Source of the DNA: Paenibacillus ehimensis NBRC 15659
Lineage (GTDB): Bacteria > Bacillota > Bacilli > Paenibacillales > NBRC-103111
Assembly (NCBI RefSeq): GCF_004000785.1
Contig: NZ_BILX01000006.1
Coordinates: forward strand, 109,478 to 173,477
Direction of reading: 5' to 3'
Length of the DNA: 64,000 bases
Shown piece by piece: positions 50,987 to 59,764 of the stretch; positions within the stretch are counted from its first letter, which is position 1; each line of letters begins with the position of its first letter. A model generated the notes under the pieces. It was not told the DNA's origin. It saw nothing but the letters and a program-made list of their open reading frames with translations, and made no database searches. The translations under genes were made by a program, and so were the position numbers.

Positions 50987-52147
50987 TTACGTATCCTTGA
51001 TGTGCGTTTCCTGAAAGCGGGGCGGATTGAACCAGTTGCCACCGCTGGCTACCCAAGTGGAATCCAGCGGCACCCACTCGTTTTTCTCCCCCAGGTACAC
51101 TTCGTTCCAGGCATGAGGGCCGTAGCCGCCCCGTCCGTCGTAGCCGAGCCCGGTCACCACCTTGACGTCAAGTCCCACCGACCTTGCCATCACCGCGTAC
51201 AACCTGGAAAAGTCGATGCAAACGCCCTTCTTCGTATTAAACGTGTCCTCCGGCGTTTGCTCTCTCCAAATGCGCTGCTCCTCGTACGCTTTCACTTTGT
51301 CCCAGTCGTATTTGATACGCGTGCCGACCCAGCGGTACAGCAGCTTGGCTTTCTCTTCGTCGGTCTGGCCCTTGGCCGTCACCTGCTTGGCCGCTTCCGC
51401 GACATCGTCCGGGATGCGTGCATCCACGACCTCGTATTTCCGCTGCAAAATGTTGCTGAACTCCTGTTCCACGGCCCGCGTGAAAACCGGAAGCTGGTTA
51501 GCGAAAAAATCGCCCGTCATCGGCCGGATCACCCCTGTCGCCCCTTTTTGAAAAAGAGACGAATCCTGAATATAGGCGGCCACCGGCGTCTGCGGGAACA
51601 GCGTCGTGACGATAAACAGCACGGCAATCATAATCATTCCCCGGCCAAACCCGGTTACCGAGCCGATGACGCCGCCGATCAGACTGCTGAGCAGAGAGGG
51701 AGAGCCGGTTCGTCCACCGCTCGCGGAGTCCGTGCTCGACCGTTCCGTCAGCCAATCGTCCACCAGCGGGTCGATCATGCGATAAACCAACTGCTTAATC
51801 AGACCGTAGCCCAATACGAACAGGACGCTGAACCGCAGCAAAGAAAAATCGCGCAGTCCCGTTACCGCGGTGTAGTACAGCTGCTTCCAAAAACCGAGTT
51901 CCTCGGACGGTATCGTCAGCTCCAACCCTACAAGCCATAGCTGCAGCTTGGGCGACAGCCATGAAGTCAGCTCCCAAGCCAGAAACAGGCTGAGCAGCGT
52001 CACGGCCCCTTCCGTCACCATAAGCGCGAGATGCTTCGCAGAGGAGGACGCCCCGCGAAGCAAGCCTTGTACAATCGATACTACAAACAGTACGGCGATG
52101 AGCACGGTAATCAAATTGATTTGCATCAGCTTCTGCAGCTCGTTCAC
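50987..52147 (-). CDS. CvpA-like membrane domain fused to transglutaminase-like domain
   Basis: A 386-residue membrane protein. The first half has about five hydrophobic segments resembling CvpA (TVLIAVLFVVSIVQGLLRG, then GGVIGSVTGFGRGMIMIAVLF). The second half holds a transglutaminase-like fold with the triad Cys in GVCIDFSRL, His in GPHAWNEV and Asp in WVPLDSTW. It may act as a protease or amidase at the membrane, possibly facing outward. The start is GTG with GGGAGG just upstream. It stands upstream of the HAD and PBP2 genes on one strand. Confidence 0.82.
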   Translation of the reverse strand: MNELQKLMQINLITVLIAVLFVVSIVQGLLRGASSSAKHLALMVTEGAVTLLSLFLAWELTSWLSPKLQLWLVGLELTIPSEELGFWKQLYYTAVTGLRDFSLLRFSVLFVLGYGLIKQLVYRMIDPLVDDWLTERSSTDSASGGRTGSPSLLSSLIGGVIGSVTGFGRGMIMIAVLFIVTTLFPQTPVAAYIQDSSLFQKGATGVIRPMTGDFFANQLPVFTRAVEQEFSNILQRKYEVVDARIPDDVAEAAKQVTAKGQTDEEKAKLLYRWVGTRIKYDWDKVKAYEEQRIWREQTPEDTFNTKKGVCIDFSRLYAVMARSVGLDVKVVTGLGYDGRGGYGPHAWNEVYLGEKNEWVPLDSTWVASGGNWFNPPRFQETHIKDT

Positions 52148-52186
52148 CAGCGTCCCCCTCCCTTCTTATCTTTAGCGCGTTCCGCT

Positions 52187-52627
52187 CTATTGGCCGGCGT
52201 TATTCTTCGCTTGATCGATGAATCCTTTCAGAACATCGTCCAGCTTCATTGTGAACGTTTGGTTCATGAAGGTAACCTGCACATCGCTTGAACCCGGTTT
52301 GCCTTCCAGCTTCACGCTTTTGGTGCTTACGGTATACGAGCCGTCGGCGTTCTGGCTGTATTTCGCTTCTTTCACTTCGTCGGTAATCGCTTTGACGGCT
52401 TGGTTCTTAGCTTCGGCCGCGACTTTCGCACCCACCGTCGTCCCCAGCTCCAAGAGCTGATCCTTGTAGCTGGCGCCATACCAGACAAGACCTGCCAGTA
52501 TCGCGAGCACGAGAACCCACTTGATGACGGTTTTCACCACTTTGATGACGAGAAACAGCACAATGAGCGCCCCAACGAGCACATACCACCGTTCGGATAA
52601 AAAAGCCGTTACGAAATCCACTTCCAT
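52187..52627 (-). CDS. Small membrane protein, unknown function
   Basis: A 146-residue protein that I do not recognise. It has two hydrophobic segments at 13-60 (YVLVGALIVLFLVIKVVKTVIKW then VLVLAILAGLVWYGAS) and a hydrophilic tail with beta-like repeats. GGGAGC lies before the ATG. It stands 39 bp before the transglutaminase gene and is likely cotranscribed. Confidence 0.72.
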   Translation of the reverse strand: MEVDFVTAFLSERWYVLVGALIVLFLVIKVVKTVIKWVLVLAILAGLVWYGASYKDQLLELGTTVGAKVAAEAKNQAVKAITDEVKEAKYSQNADGSYTVSTKSVKLEGKPGSSDVQVTFMNQTFTMKLDDVLKGFIDQAKNNAGQ

Positions 52628-52711
52628 CGCTCCCCTAACAGTCTGTCTTCCATCGCTTATGTAAATCCCTGACAGCGGTTCTCCACGCCCTAATCATACA
52701 CCAGCCCCGTA

Positions 52712-52867
52712 TTAGTCTTCATCTCTTTTTTTGCGGAGCTCGGCGAGCTTGCGCTGGATTTCCGCCCCTTTGTCTTCTCTCCGCCTCGTTCGGCGAAACG
52801 ATCCGAACAGCCTCCACAGCGCCAGCACCAAGACGGCCACCAGCACGACCCGGATAAACAGGTCCAT
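52712..52867 (-). CDS. 51-residue single-pass membrane peptide
   Basis: A short gene with AGGAGG 8 bases before its ATG at 52867. It has one hydrophobic segment (LFIRVVLVAVLVLALWRLF, residues 3-21), followed by an Arg/Lys/Glu-rich tail (RRTRRREDKGAEIQRKLAEL) that can form a helix. The basic flank predicts an inside C-terminus. It heads the collinear series toward PBP2. Function unknown; it may be a small scaffold for wall-synthesis proteins, which is a guess. Confidence 0.68.
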   Translation of the reverse strand: MDLFIRVVLVAVLVLALWRLFGSFRRTRRREDKGAEIQRKLAELRKKRDED

Positions 52868-53022
52868 CCGGCTTCCCTCCTTTTGTCCGCCGGACCCAAC
52901 GTTTCTTATACGCTACACGATCCGGCACGTTGCAAAATACTTGTACTATCCCTCTGCCGGCAGACGTAAACGTATAGAGTAGCGGTAGACGGACGAACCC
53001 CATTATGGAAAGAGGTGATTTC

Positions 53023-54186
53023 ATGAAAACCGCCGTATGGCTCTATCTGTTCATGTTCGTCGCCATTTTCGACCTGCATGCCCAGTACCCGATTCTTACT
53101 CCGTTTGCCGTGTCGCTCGGTGCGACGCCTTCATTCATCGGCCTTATTCTCGGTGTCTATTCGATCACGCATTTGCCCGGAAACCTGATCGCAGGCTACG
53201 GCGTCGACCGCTATGGTAGCAAGGGCTTCATAGTGTTCAGCCTGATTGTAGCAGGAATCGTGCTTTTAATTCAATCCCGCGTCAGCGATCCGTGGGGGCT
53301 GCTCGTCATCCGTTCGATCAGCGGCTTCGTCCTGGCATTTCTATCGCCGGCGTGCTTGTCCCTGCTCGCCAAAATCGCCAAAAACCAGATTCAACAAAGC
53401 AAGCTGATGGCCGGCAACGGCATGGTGCATACCATCGCTTCCGTGCTCAGTCCGGCTGCAGGCGCCTACCTGGTCTCGCAGCTTGGCTTTGCCAAATCGT
53501 TTACGTTTCTCGGCTGGGGCCTCATCCTCACCGGCCTGCTCGCTTGGATCGGGGTCAGGGAGGAGCGGAGCGGGGCCCCCGCCAATATGACGATCGCAGG
53601 AGAGCACGCCCTTTCTCCTGACACCCAGGCTAATTTAGCGGTATCCGCCCAGGAAAACATTCCTTGGCTTTTCTACGCCGTTCCTCTTGCGCTTTCATGC
53701 TCCCAAGGCATTTTATTTTTCGAGCTTCCGTTGATGAAGGAGGCGAGCAGCTCCATCATGACCTCCGGCGTATTCTTTTCCGTCGTTTCCATGGGGGCGT
53801 TGGTGACGCTTAGCCTGTTGTTTTTGAACCGGATCTTCCCTTTTTACCGGGTGATGTTCGGCTGTCTGGCGCTGGCGTTCATTTTTTTCGGCATGTCCGT
53901 TCATTGGCCGCTGCCGCTTTATGTTTCGCTGTTTCTGATCGGAATGACCAAGGGCGTCATTTTTCCCGCCATCGCCTCGCTGCTTGCAGCCTTGACGCGC
54001 GCGGACCGTTACGGACGCGTCTTCTCTATTCTGTCGGTTTCGTACTCGATCGGCGCCTTTATCGGCCCGATTGTCGCCGGGCATACACGGACACAGGTAT
54101 CGCCGTATTTTCTCGCTTTTCTTTGCCTTATGCTCGCACTCTCTCTGCTGCCGTCCCGTTCGTTTGCCGCTCCCGTACGAGTTTGA
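53023..54186 (+). CDS. MFS transporter
   Basis: A 387-residue membrane protein with about 12 hydrophobic segments. The motif between helices 2 and 3 is GYGVDRYGSKG, typical of the family. AGAGGTG lies just upstream of the ATG at 53023. It resembles sugar or drug efflux groups, without a clear substrate. A short hairpin with a T run follows. Confidence 0.87.
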   Translation: MKTAVWLYLFMFVAIFDLHAQYPILTPFAVSLGATPSFIGLILGVYSITHLPGNLIAGYGVDRYGSKGFIVFSLIVAGIVLLIQSRVSDPWGLLVIRSISGFVLAFLSPACLSLLAKIAKNQIQQSKLMAGNGMVHTIASVLSPAAGAYLVSQLGFAKSFTFLGWGLILTGLLAWIGVREERSGAPANMTIAGEHALSPDTQANLAVSAQENIPWLFYAVPLALSCSQGILFFELPLMKEASSSIMTSGVFFSVVSMGALVTLSLLFLNRIFPFYRVMFGCLALAFIFFGMSVHWPLPLYVSLFLIGMTKGVIFPAIASLLAALTRADRYGRVFSILSVSYSIGAFIGPIVAGHTRTQVSPYFLAFLCLMLALSLLPSRSFAAPVRV

Positions 54187-54218
54187 AACGATCTTTGAGG
54201 ATAAGGAGATATTTTGCC

Positions 54219-54247
54219 GCCCGGATGTCGGGCTGTTTTTTTGCTTT
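54219..54247 (+). terminator. Terminator after the MFS gene
   Basis: GCCCG-GATGT-CGGGC, a 5-bp GC stem, followed by TGTTTTTTT. Confidence 0.65.
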
Positions 54248-54608
54248 TCCAGATGGAATGAGAAACGTATCTATATTCCCAATTCGGTATTTTATAGGAA
54301 TTTAGTCATAATTTAATAGTCCAAAAGTATCGATAAATCATTTGGAACGCAACTTTATTTCCCTCTCTGCCGTTAAAGATGCCGAGATGTTTTACTGCGG
54401 GCAGATTTGGGTAATGTTCAAAGGGCTGCCGTAATGGATCACTCTGCCATTGGCGCGACGGACATAAATGGGTCTGTCCGATTCGAAAACATCTAAATGA
54501 TACCCAATGAACTGGCCGAAGGAGGTGAAAATGCATTTGTCCAGGAAACCTGTTCAACGCATTAGCAATAATCCATTATTCGTCAAGGAAGATAGGAGTG
54601 AACCCTGC
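54248..54608 (+). other. Leader region upstream of the SLH-protein gene
   Basis: A stretch of about 360 bp without a supported gene of its own. It contains complementary segments such as GGCAGA (54399-54404) with TCTGCC, and GGACA with TGTCC, as a structured 5' leader would. I searched by eye for the conserved cores of c-di-GMP riboswitches and found none. A strong AAGGAGGTGA site at 54518-54527 precedes ATG 54531, in frame with the SLH protein. Confidence 0.35.
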
Positions 54609-56225
54609 ATGAAGCCTGCTGTGCTTAAAAAGACAGCGCAAGTGACCGTACTGATGCTTATCATCTCGGTTTTGGTTCCCGTGTTGGCGTTTGCCGCTTC
54701 GGGATTCAAAAATTTGAATTTTGATAGCAACGGCACGGTAACCGGTACGGTATATTCCGATGTATACAGCGTGAATGCTACCGTATACGCGTTTGATCCG
54801 AGTGGAAATCGCATTCAAGTATCCGACGCCACTTATGTTGACTACGATGTTACAAGCAATGTATATAACTACAACTTTACAGTAACGGGCGGCACTTATG
54901 ATTATGTCCGTCTGCAAGGTCCTTTCGGTACGTCGGTTGACGGAAAAACAACTATTACCGACTCCGTTTACCAAACCGTTTATCGTAACAAAGGAAGTAT
55001 TCCCGGCGGCGGTAGCACTTGCTGCGGCGGCGGTGGCGGAGGAATCTGGGGCTCCGAAATAATCAACGTGAACTCTGACGGATCCGTCGATGCCGACCAA
55101 CTGAAAAATTCGTTCAAGAACCACGACAAAGTAACGCTGAAGCTGAGCGGCGACATCGCCCTGATCCCGGCTAAAGCGCTTGTCGATTACGTAACGGATT
55201 CCAAGAAGGTACTGTCCATCGTTAACGACCACGGCGCGTACATCATTCCGCTCAACGTGCTGAAGCTGCAAGACTTGGCCAGCAAGCTGTCGGTAACGAC
55301 GGATGAGCTGAAGCTGAAAGTAACGATCGCCAAAGCAAACGATACGACGAAAGACGGCGTAGAGAAGGCTGCTAAAGCGCTTAGCGGCACAGTAGCCAGC
55401 AATACGGTTGACTTCGATATTGTCGGCCTTGGCAAAGATCAGCAAACTGCTGCACTGGACCTCGGCAATAACTACATCAGCCGGATTCTTCCGCTGAGTA
55501 AAGCTGTCGATTCGTCCAAAGCGACAGGGGTTCTGTACAACCCGACAACGGGCAAATTGAGCTTTGTTCCTGCTGTCTTCACTTCGACGGATGGTAAAAA
55601 CGAAGCGACGTTGAAACGCAACGGCAGCAGCATCTATGCCGTCATCGAGCTGGATAAAACCTTCTCCGACATCAACGGCCACTGGGCCGAGAGCTACATT
55701 AAGCTGCTGGCTAACAAGCTTGTCGTTGACGGGGTAACCGACACGACATTCCAGCCGGAGCGCAATATCACCCGTGCGGAATTCGCAGCACTGGTTGTAC
55801 GCGCACTGGGTCTGGATACGAACAGCGGCAGCAGCACGTTTAAAGACGTCGCAGCTGGCGATTGGTACGCAAGCGTTGTAGCAGCGGCGGCTAACGCGAA
55901 GCTGGTTGACGGCTACGAAGACGGTACATTCCGTCCGAACGCTACGATCAACCGCGAAGAGCTGGCAGCTATGGTTGTACGCGCTCTGAACTATGCCGGT
56001 GCGAAACCGGACGTCTCGGCTGATAAACAAACCCAGCTGTTGGCGAAATTCAAAGACGCAAGCAAAATCGTATGGGCGAAGAACGAAATCGCTACTGCGA
56101 TTGATGCCGGCATCATCGACGGCATGACGGACGACACGTTGGGCGCCCGCGATACGGCGACTCGCGCACAATCCGCAACCATGCTGAAACGTCTGCTCTC
56201 TAAAGCAAGCTTTATCAACAACTAA
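54609..56225 (+). CDS. Surface protein with three C-terminal SLH domains
   Basis: Exported protein of 538 residues. Signal peptide spans residues 1-30 (LIISVLVPVLAFA, cut after Ala). Beta-rich repeats follow, then a linker containing GGGSTCCGGGGGGIWG (near residue 125). Three SLH domains fill the last 170 residues, beginning FSDINGHWAESYIKLLANK, FKDVAAGDWYASVVAAAANAK and FKDASKIVWAKNEIATAIDAG. SLH domains anchor to pyruvylated wall polymer. I chose the ATG at 54609 for its signal peptide with GGAG upstream; an in-frame ATG at 54531 has a stronger site. Confidence 0.87.
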   Translation: MKPAVLKKTAQVTVLMLIISVLVPVLAFAASGFKNLNFDSNGTVTGTVYSDVYSVNATVYAFDPSGNRIQVSDATYVDYDVTSNVYNYNFTVTGGTYDYVRLQGPFGTSVDGKTTITDSVYQTVYRNKGSIPGGGSTCCGGGGGGIWGSEIINVNSDGSVDADQLKNSFKNHDKVTLKLSGDIALIPAKALVDYVTDSKKVLSIVNDHGAYIIPLNVLKLQDLASKLSVTTDELKLKVTIAKANDTTKDGVEKAAKALSGTVASNTVDFDIVGLGKDQQTAALDLGNNYISRILPLSKAVDSSKATGVLYNPTTGKLSFVPAVFTSTDGKNEATLKRNGSSIYAVIELDKTFSDINGHWAESYIKLLANKLVVDGVTDTTFQPERNITRAEFAALVVRALGLDTNSGSSTFKDVAAGDWYASVVAAAANAKLVDGYEDGTFRPNATINREELAAMVVRALNYAGAKPDVSADKQTQLLAKFKDASKIVWAKNEIATAIDAGIIDGMTDDTLGARDTATRAQSATMLKRLLSKASFINN

Positions 56226-56259
56226 TTGTTAACGCATCATGAACCACTCTCCATGAACC

Positions 56260-56315
56260 AGGGCCGTTTCTTTTGTCTCTCGCAGACAAGGGCAACGGCC
56301 CTTCTGTCGTTTCTT
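56260..56315 (+). terminator. Terminator after the SLH gene
   Basis: AGGGCCGTT (56260-56268) pairs with AACGGCCCT (56294-56302), with an inner TTTTGTC/GACAA stem, then TCTGTCGTTTCTT. Confidence 0.8.
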
Positions 56316-56370
56316 CTCCCGAACTACGGCGAGCTTCCGACATTTCCTGGGAAATACATCCATGGAGGGA

Positions 56371-56399
56371 TTGGATCGGACAGCAAAAGGGGATATACT
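56371..56399 (+). promoter_or_regulatory. Candidate promoter of the TOPRIM gene
   Basis: TTGGAT (56371-56376), 17 bp, TATACT (56394-56399), about 38 bp before the start codon. Confidence 0.65.
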
Positions 56400-56436
56400 A
56401 CAAGAAGGAAATTCATTGCAGGAACGGAGGCAGTCG

Positions 56437-56796
56437 ATGTCTATCGCTATTATTGTGGAAGGAAAAAACGACAAAAGCAGGCTCCGCCGCCTGCTGACCG
56501 AAGACATCATCATCGTTTGTACCTTCGGCTCGCTGAATACGGATCGCTTGGAAGAGTTGAAGAAGAGGGTCGGAACCCGCGACGTGTACCTGTTTACGGA
56601 CAATGACCCTTCCGGCAAAAAGATACGCGCCATTCTCCGGGATACGTTTCCCGATGCCGAACAAATTTATACGCGGCGTGGCTATGCCGGCGTCGAAGGC
56701 ACACCGGATGAGTATCTTATTCAGCAATTGGAAAAGGCCGGGCTGGAGGAGTTTATTATTTATCCCCCGATGATCCCGACCTTTGAGAAGTTCTAG
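56437..56796 (+). CDS. TOPRIM-domain protein, YusF-like
   Basis: A 119-residue single TOPRIM domain. The catalytic Glu is in IIVEGKNDK, and the DxD pair is in FTDNDPSGKK. These acidic residues bind Mg2+ in primases, topoisomerases, RNase M5 and OLD nucleases. Short stand-alone TOPRIM proteins like YusF lack an assigned reaction. GGAGG lies 6 bases before the ATG. Its stop overlaps that of the convergent AEC transporter within the tetranucleotide CTAG. Confidence 0.85.
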   Translation: MSIAIIVEGKNDKSRLRRLLTEDIIIVCTFGSLNTDRLEELKKRVGTRDVYLFTDNDPSGKKIRAILRDTFPDAEQIYTRRGYAGVEGTPDEYLIQQLEKAGLEEFIIYPPMIPTFEKF

Positions 56797-57719
56797 CCTA
56801 TAAATTTCATCAAATAAATAACCAGCGTCACCGTAACAATGCTAAAAATCGTTGAGGAAAATACAGCTTGCGACGAAAATTCCGGCTCATTGTCATATTC
56901 GACGGCGATGAGTACGCTGCTTAGCGATGTCGGCACCGCGCAGGACAGCACAAGCGCCTGCGCCATGACCCCTTCAATCCCCATTAGCATAACGATCAGA
57001 AAGCCAACGACCGGCCCCACACAGAGCCTCAGCACATTCGACAGCAAGACATCCGTCAGGTTGAACGTCCATTTCATGCTCCCCAACTGCACACCGAGCG
57101 TTAAGAGAGCGGTTGCAATAAACGCGTCCGACACGTAGTTGATTGGCGCATACACCGGTCCCGGGATCGAAACGTGCAGCCCCTTCATCAAAAACGCGAT
57201 CGGAATGATATAGATGACCGGCAATGTCAGAATGGTGCGGAGCGTCTGCTTCATGTCGTTGCGCTTAGAGGCATTGACGGCATAGATGCCATATGTGTTC
57301 GGCAGCAAGCTCTGCATCATCATGATGATAATCTGAATCGACAAGGTGAACGCGTCCCCGACAAATACGAGCTGATTAAGCGGAATCGCATAGTTCGCGC
57401 TGTTGTAAAAAATAACGCTGTTGCGCATCGCCGGAATCATCCCGCCCTGATATCCCCGCAGGCGGATCACGATTTCCATCAAAAGAAACATGGCGGCAAA
57501 AAACAGGACGAAAAACAGCAGCGTTTGCCCGAGGACAGCCAGCGACAGCGACGATTCGTATAGCATTTTGAATACGAGCGCCGGGGAAAATAAGTAAAAA
57601 TTCAACTTCGACAGCGTCTTGATATCAAGCTTGAATGCCCGGTACAAAATGACGCCTATCGCAATCATGATGGTTAGCGGGATGACATTATTGAGCAAAA
57701 TGTGCGTAAAATAAGTCAT
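56793..57719 (-). CDS. AEC (auxin efflux carrier) family transporter
   Basis: A 308-residue membrane protein with about ten hydrophobic segments in two inverted halves. NSANYAIPLNQLVFVG and SCAVPTSLSSVLIAVEYD match the AEC family conserved Asn/Pro crossover motifs. Bacterial members carry dicarboxylates, malate or other anions. No substrate evidence nearby. It converges with the TOPRIM gene, sharing CTAG at their stops. Confidence 0.88.
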   Translation of the reverse strand: MTYFTHILLNNVIPLTIMIAIGVILYRAFKLDIKTLSKLNFYLFSPALVFKMLYESSLSLAVLGQTLLFFVLFFAAMFLLMEIVIRLRGYQGGMIPAMRNSVIFYNSANYAIPLNQLVFVGDAFTLSIQIIIMMMQSLLPNTYGIYAVNASKRNDMKQTLRTILTLPVIYIIPIAFLMKGLHVSIPGPVYAPINYVSDAFIATALLTLGVQLGSMKWTFNLTDVLLSNVLRLCVGPVVGFLIVMLMGIEGVMAQALVLSCAVPTSLSSVLIAVEYDNEPEFSSQAVFSSTIFSIVTVTLVIYLMKFIG

Positions 57720-57745
57720 GTCTAATAGGTGCCCCTGACGTTTGC

Positions 57746-58354
57746 TTAGGATTCCTTGCTAACCTGAATCAAATCATTTGCGATCCCTTCAATATCGATG
57801 TTTTCATCGTTGCCCGAATAGTAGGTACGCACGTCGCCTTTGCCGTCGACCAGCAAAAATAAGTTTGTATGCGTAAAATCTCCAGTTTTCGGGTCTTTGG
57901 CTACGAGGACGTCGAACTTCTTGGCAAGGTCTATCGTATAGGCCTCGTCGCCGCGCAGGAAATACCAGCCTTTATAATCCGGATGGAAGCGGCCGGAAAA
58001 CTCCTTAAGCCGTTCAGGCGTATCTCTCGTCGGATCGAATGTGATGGAAAGAAGCGCCGTTTTTGTACCGAACACGCCCTTTTTCACCAATACGTCCTGA
58101 ATTTTGGACAGGTTGTAGGTCGTCGGCGGGCAGACGTCAGGACAATGCGAGAAATAGAAATAAACCAGCTTTGCTTTTCCTGCCGTATCGGCTAACGTGA
58201 CCGTCTTGCCGTCCAAGTTTTCCAGTTTGAAATCCGGCGCCTTCTTGAGTACCCCGATTTTTTTCTCGGGACCCTTCACCAGCATGTAAGCCAACGTTGC
58301 GATCAAACCAACCAGCAGTACCATAACGACGATTTTAAAACCGGTTTTCTGCAT
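57746..58354 (-). CDS. SCO1/SenC family copper chaperone
   Basis: A 202-residue membrane-anchored thioredoxin-fold protein, with one N-terminal anchor (IVVMVLLVGLIATLAYML). The copper-binding residues are Cys71 and Cys75 (CPDVC) and His162 (FTHTNLF), all present. It delivers copper to the CuA center of cytochrome c oxidase. I chose the ATG at 58354 because AAGGTGAG lies 8 bases upstream; the frame runs on to a TTG. It is downstream of ctaB on the same strand, so heme A and CuA supply are cotranscribed or coordinated. Confidence 0.92.
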   Translation of the reverse strand: MQKTGFKIVVMVLLVGLIATLAYMLVKGPEKKIGVLKKAPDFKLENLDGKTVTLADTAGKAKLVYFYFSHCPDVCPPTTYNLSKIQDVLVKKGVFGTKTALLSITFDPTRDTPERLKEFSGRFHPDYKGWYFLRGDEAYTIDLAKKFDVLVAKDPKTGDFTHTNLFLLVDGKGDVRTYYSGNDENIDIEGIANDLIQVSKES

Positions 58355-58446
58355 ATCATTGCTCACCTTCCCATTATTCAAAAAATAAATCCCCAGGCCG
58401 GGGCCAAGGGATTGTCATCCACCGTTTTGCACCGTCCATGAATACC

Positions 58447-59385
58447 CTACGGTAAAGGAGTGGTGCTGATGACCATGATGATATACAGCAAGGTCAAATA
58501 GTTAATAGAGTAAATAAACATTTTTTTGGCCCATTGCACTTCATCTTGTGCTTTGAACCCTTTAAGGCTCAAGAACGCCCAGTACAAGCCCATGATCGTA
58601 GCCGCGAAGAAGTAAAGCTCTCCTACGTAACCAAGCCAGTACAGCAAAAGCGAAACGGGCACGAGCAGCACGATATAACGGATCATCGCCATCTTGGTAA
58701 TATAGGTTCCTTTGACTACTGGCAAGAGCGGGAAGCCAGCTTCGCGGTATTCTTCCATCCGACGAATGCCGAGTGCCCAGAAGTGCGGCGGCTGCCACAG
58801 GAACATAATACCGTACAGAATAAGCCCCGCGGCATCGATCTGTCCTTGCACGGCACAGTAGCCAAGCAGCGTAGGCATCGCGCCGGAAAAGCTGCCGACG
58901 AACGTGCTCCAGACGGATGACCGCTTAAACCATGCGGTATAAATCCATACGTAAATAAACAAACCGAGTAAACCGAGCAAAGCGGTAAGATGATTCGTCA
59001 GGAACCATAGCACTGCCAGCCCGACAACGCCGAGCACGATGCCGTACCATAATACAGTCTGCGGAGCAACGCTGCCTACTGCGGTAGCACGCTTTTGCGT
59101 CCGGGTCATCTTCTTGTCCATGTCCCGGTCCAAATAGTTATTCAGCACGCAGCCGGACGCCATCACCAAAACGGTGCCGAGCAGCATATATATCAATGTA
59201 TCCCACTGGATATGCCAGCCGGAAGCGACCCAAAAGCCGCCAAAAGCCGTAATCGCGTTGGAAAATAAAATGCCGGGTTTGGCCAGATTTACAAAATCTC
59301 TCCACGTAGCCGACGAGTTGACAGCGGTATCAGCCCCAACATTTGTCGTCTCCACGCCCATCCCCAAGCTTGCCTGTTTTTCCAC
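58447..59385 (-). CDS. ctaB: Protoheme IX farnesyltransferase CtaB
   Basis: Membrane enzyme of 312 residues and about nine helices making heme O from heme B. The prenyl-diphosphate motifs are NNYLDRDMDKKMTRT near residue 80 and LWQPPHFWALGIRR near 190, typical of CtaB. I chose the GTG at 59385 with AAGGGGG about 10 bases upstream; the open frame runs to 59490 without a site. It lies 92 bp before the SCO gene. Upstream a good promoter is found. Confidence 0.92.
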   Translation of the reverse strand: MEKQASLGMGVETTNVGADTAVNSSATWRDFVNLAKPGILFSNAITAFGGFWVASGWHIQWDTLIYMLLGTVLVMASGCVLNNYLDRDMDKKMTRTQKRATAVGSVAPQTVLWYGIVLGVVGLAVLWFLTNHLTALLGLLGLFIYVWIYTAWFKRSSVWSTFVGSFSGAMPTLLGYCAVQGQIDAAGLILYGIMFLWQPPHFWALGIRRMEEYREAGFPLLPVVKGTYITKMAMIRYIVLLVPVSLLLYWLGYVGELYFFAATIMGLYWAFLSLKGFKAQDEVQWAKKMFIYSINYLTLLYIIMVISTTPLP

Positions 59386-59458
59386 CTCTATGCAACCCCC
59401 TTGTGTGAGGAATTCGACAATGATTGTGATATCCTTCACTCTTAAAAAGATCCTCTTT

Positions 59459-59487
59459 ATCATAACAACCTGCGGACCTTTTGACAA
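59459..59487 (-). promoter_or_regulatory. Promoter of ctaB
   Basis: Minus-strand TTGTCA (59482-59487), 17 bp, TATGAT (59459-59464), about 75 bp before the GTG start. An imperfect inverted repeat (TTTGACAAC with GTTGTTCAAA, 59480-59508) overlaps the -35 box. The rest of the 59386-59764 gap, between ctaB and the end of ureD, shows nothing I can support. Confidence 0.7.
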
Positions 59488-59764
59488 CAACGGATGACGT
59501 TGTTCAAAATATTGTCGAATCCCCCATCAGGGGACGAGAGCAGCTGTGCGCTTCCAGACGCTGGGCATTGCACCGTATATTTTTTTGAAAACCATCGGAA
59601 AATACAATGAGAGGGAAACCCTGCTTTTCCGGCGGCTTCGACGGCATCAGGCTGATAACTCCATAAGATCGCACCCACCACAAACTATCAGACCGCAAAA
59701 AGAGACCGCGCGGCGCAAGAAGCATTTCCCGCCAGGTCGTTCAACTCCATGGGATCGGCGGTTA

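Noticed and set aside
54248..54608. c-di-GMP riboswitch before the surface protein
   Set aside because: The conserved GCAAA core and tetraloop-receptor of the type I class could not be found, nor the type II signature.
54576..56171. 531-codon minus-strand open frame over the SLH gene
   Set aside because: The plus strand encodes a signal peptide and three SLH domains. The antisense product has no recognisable domain.
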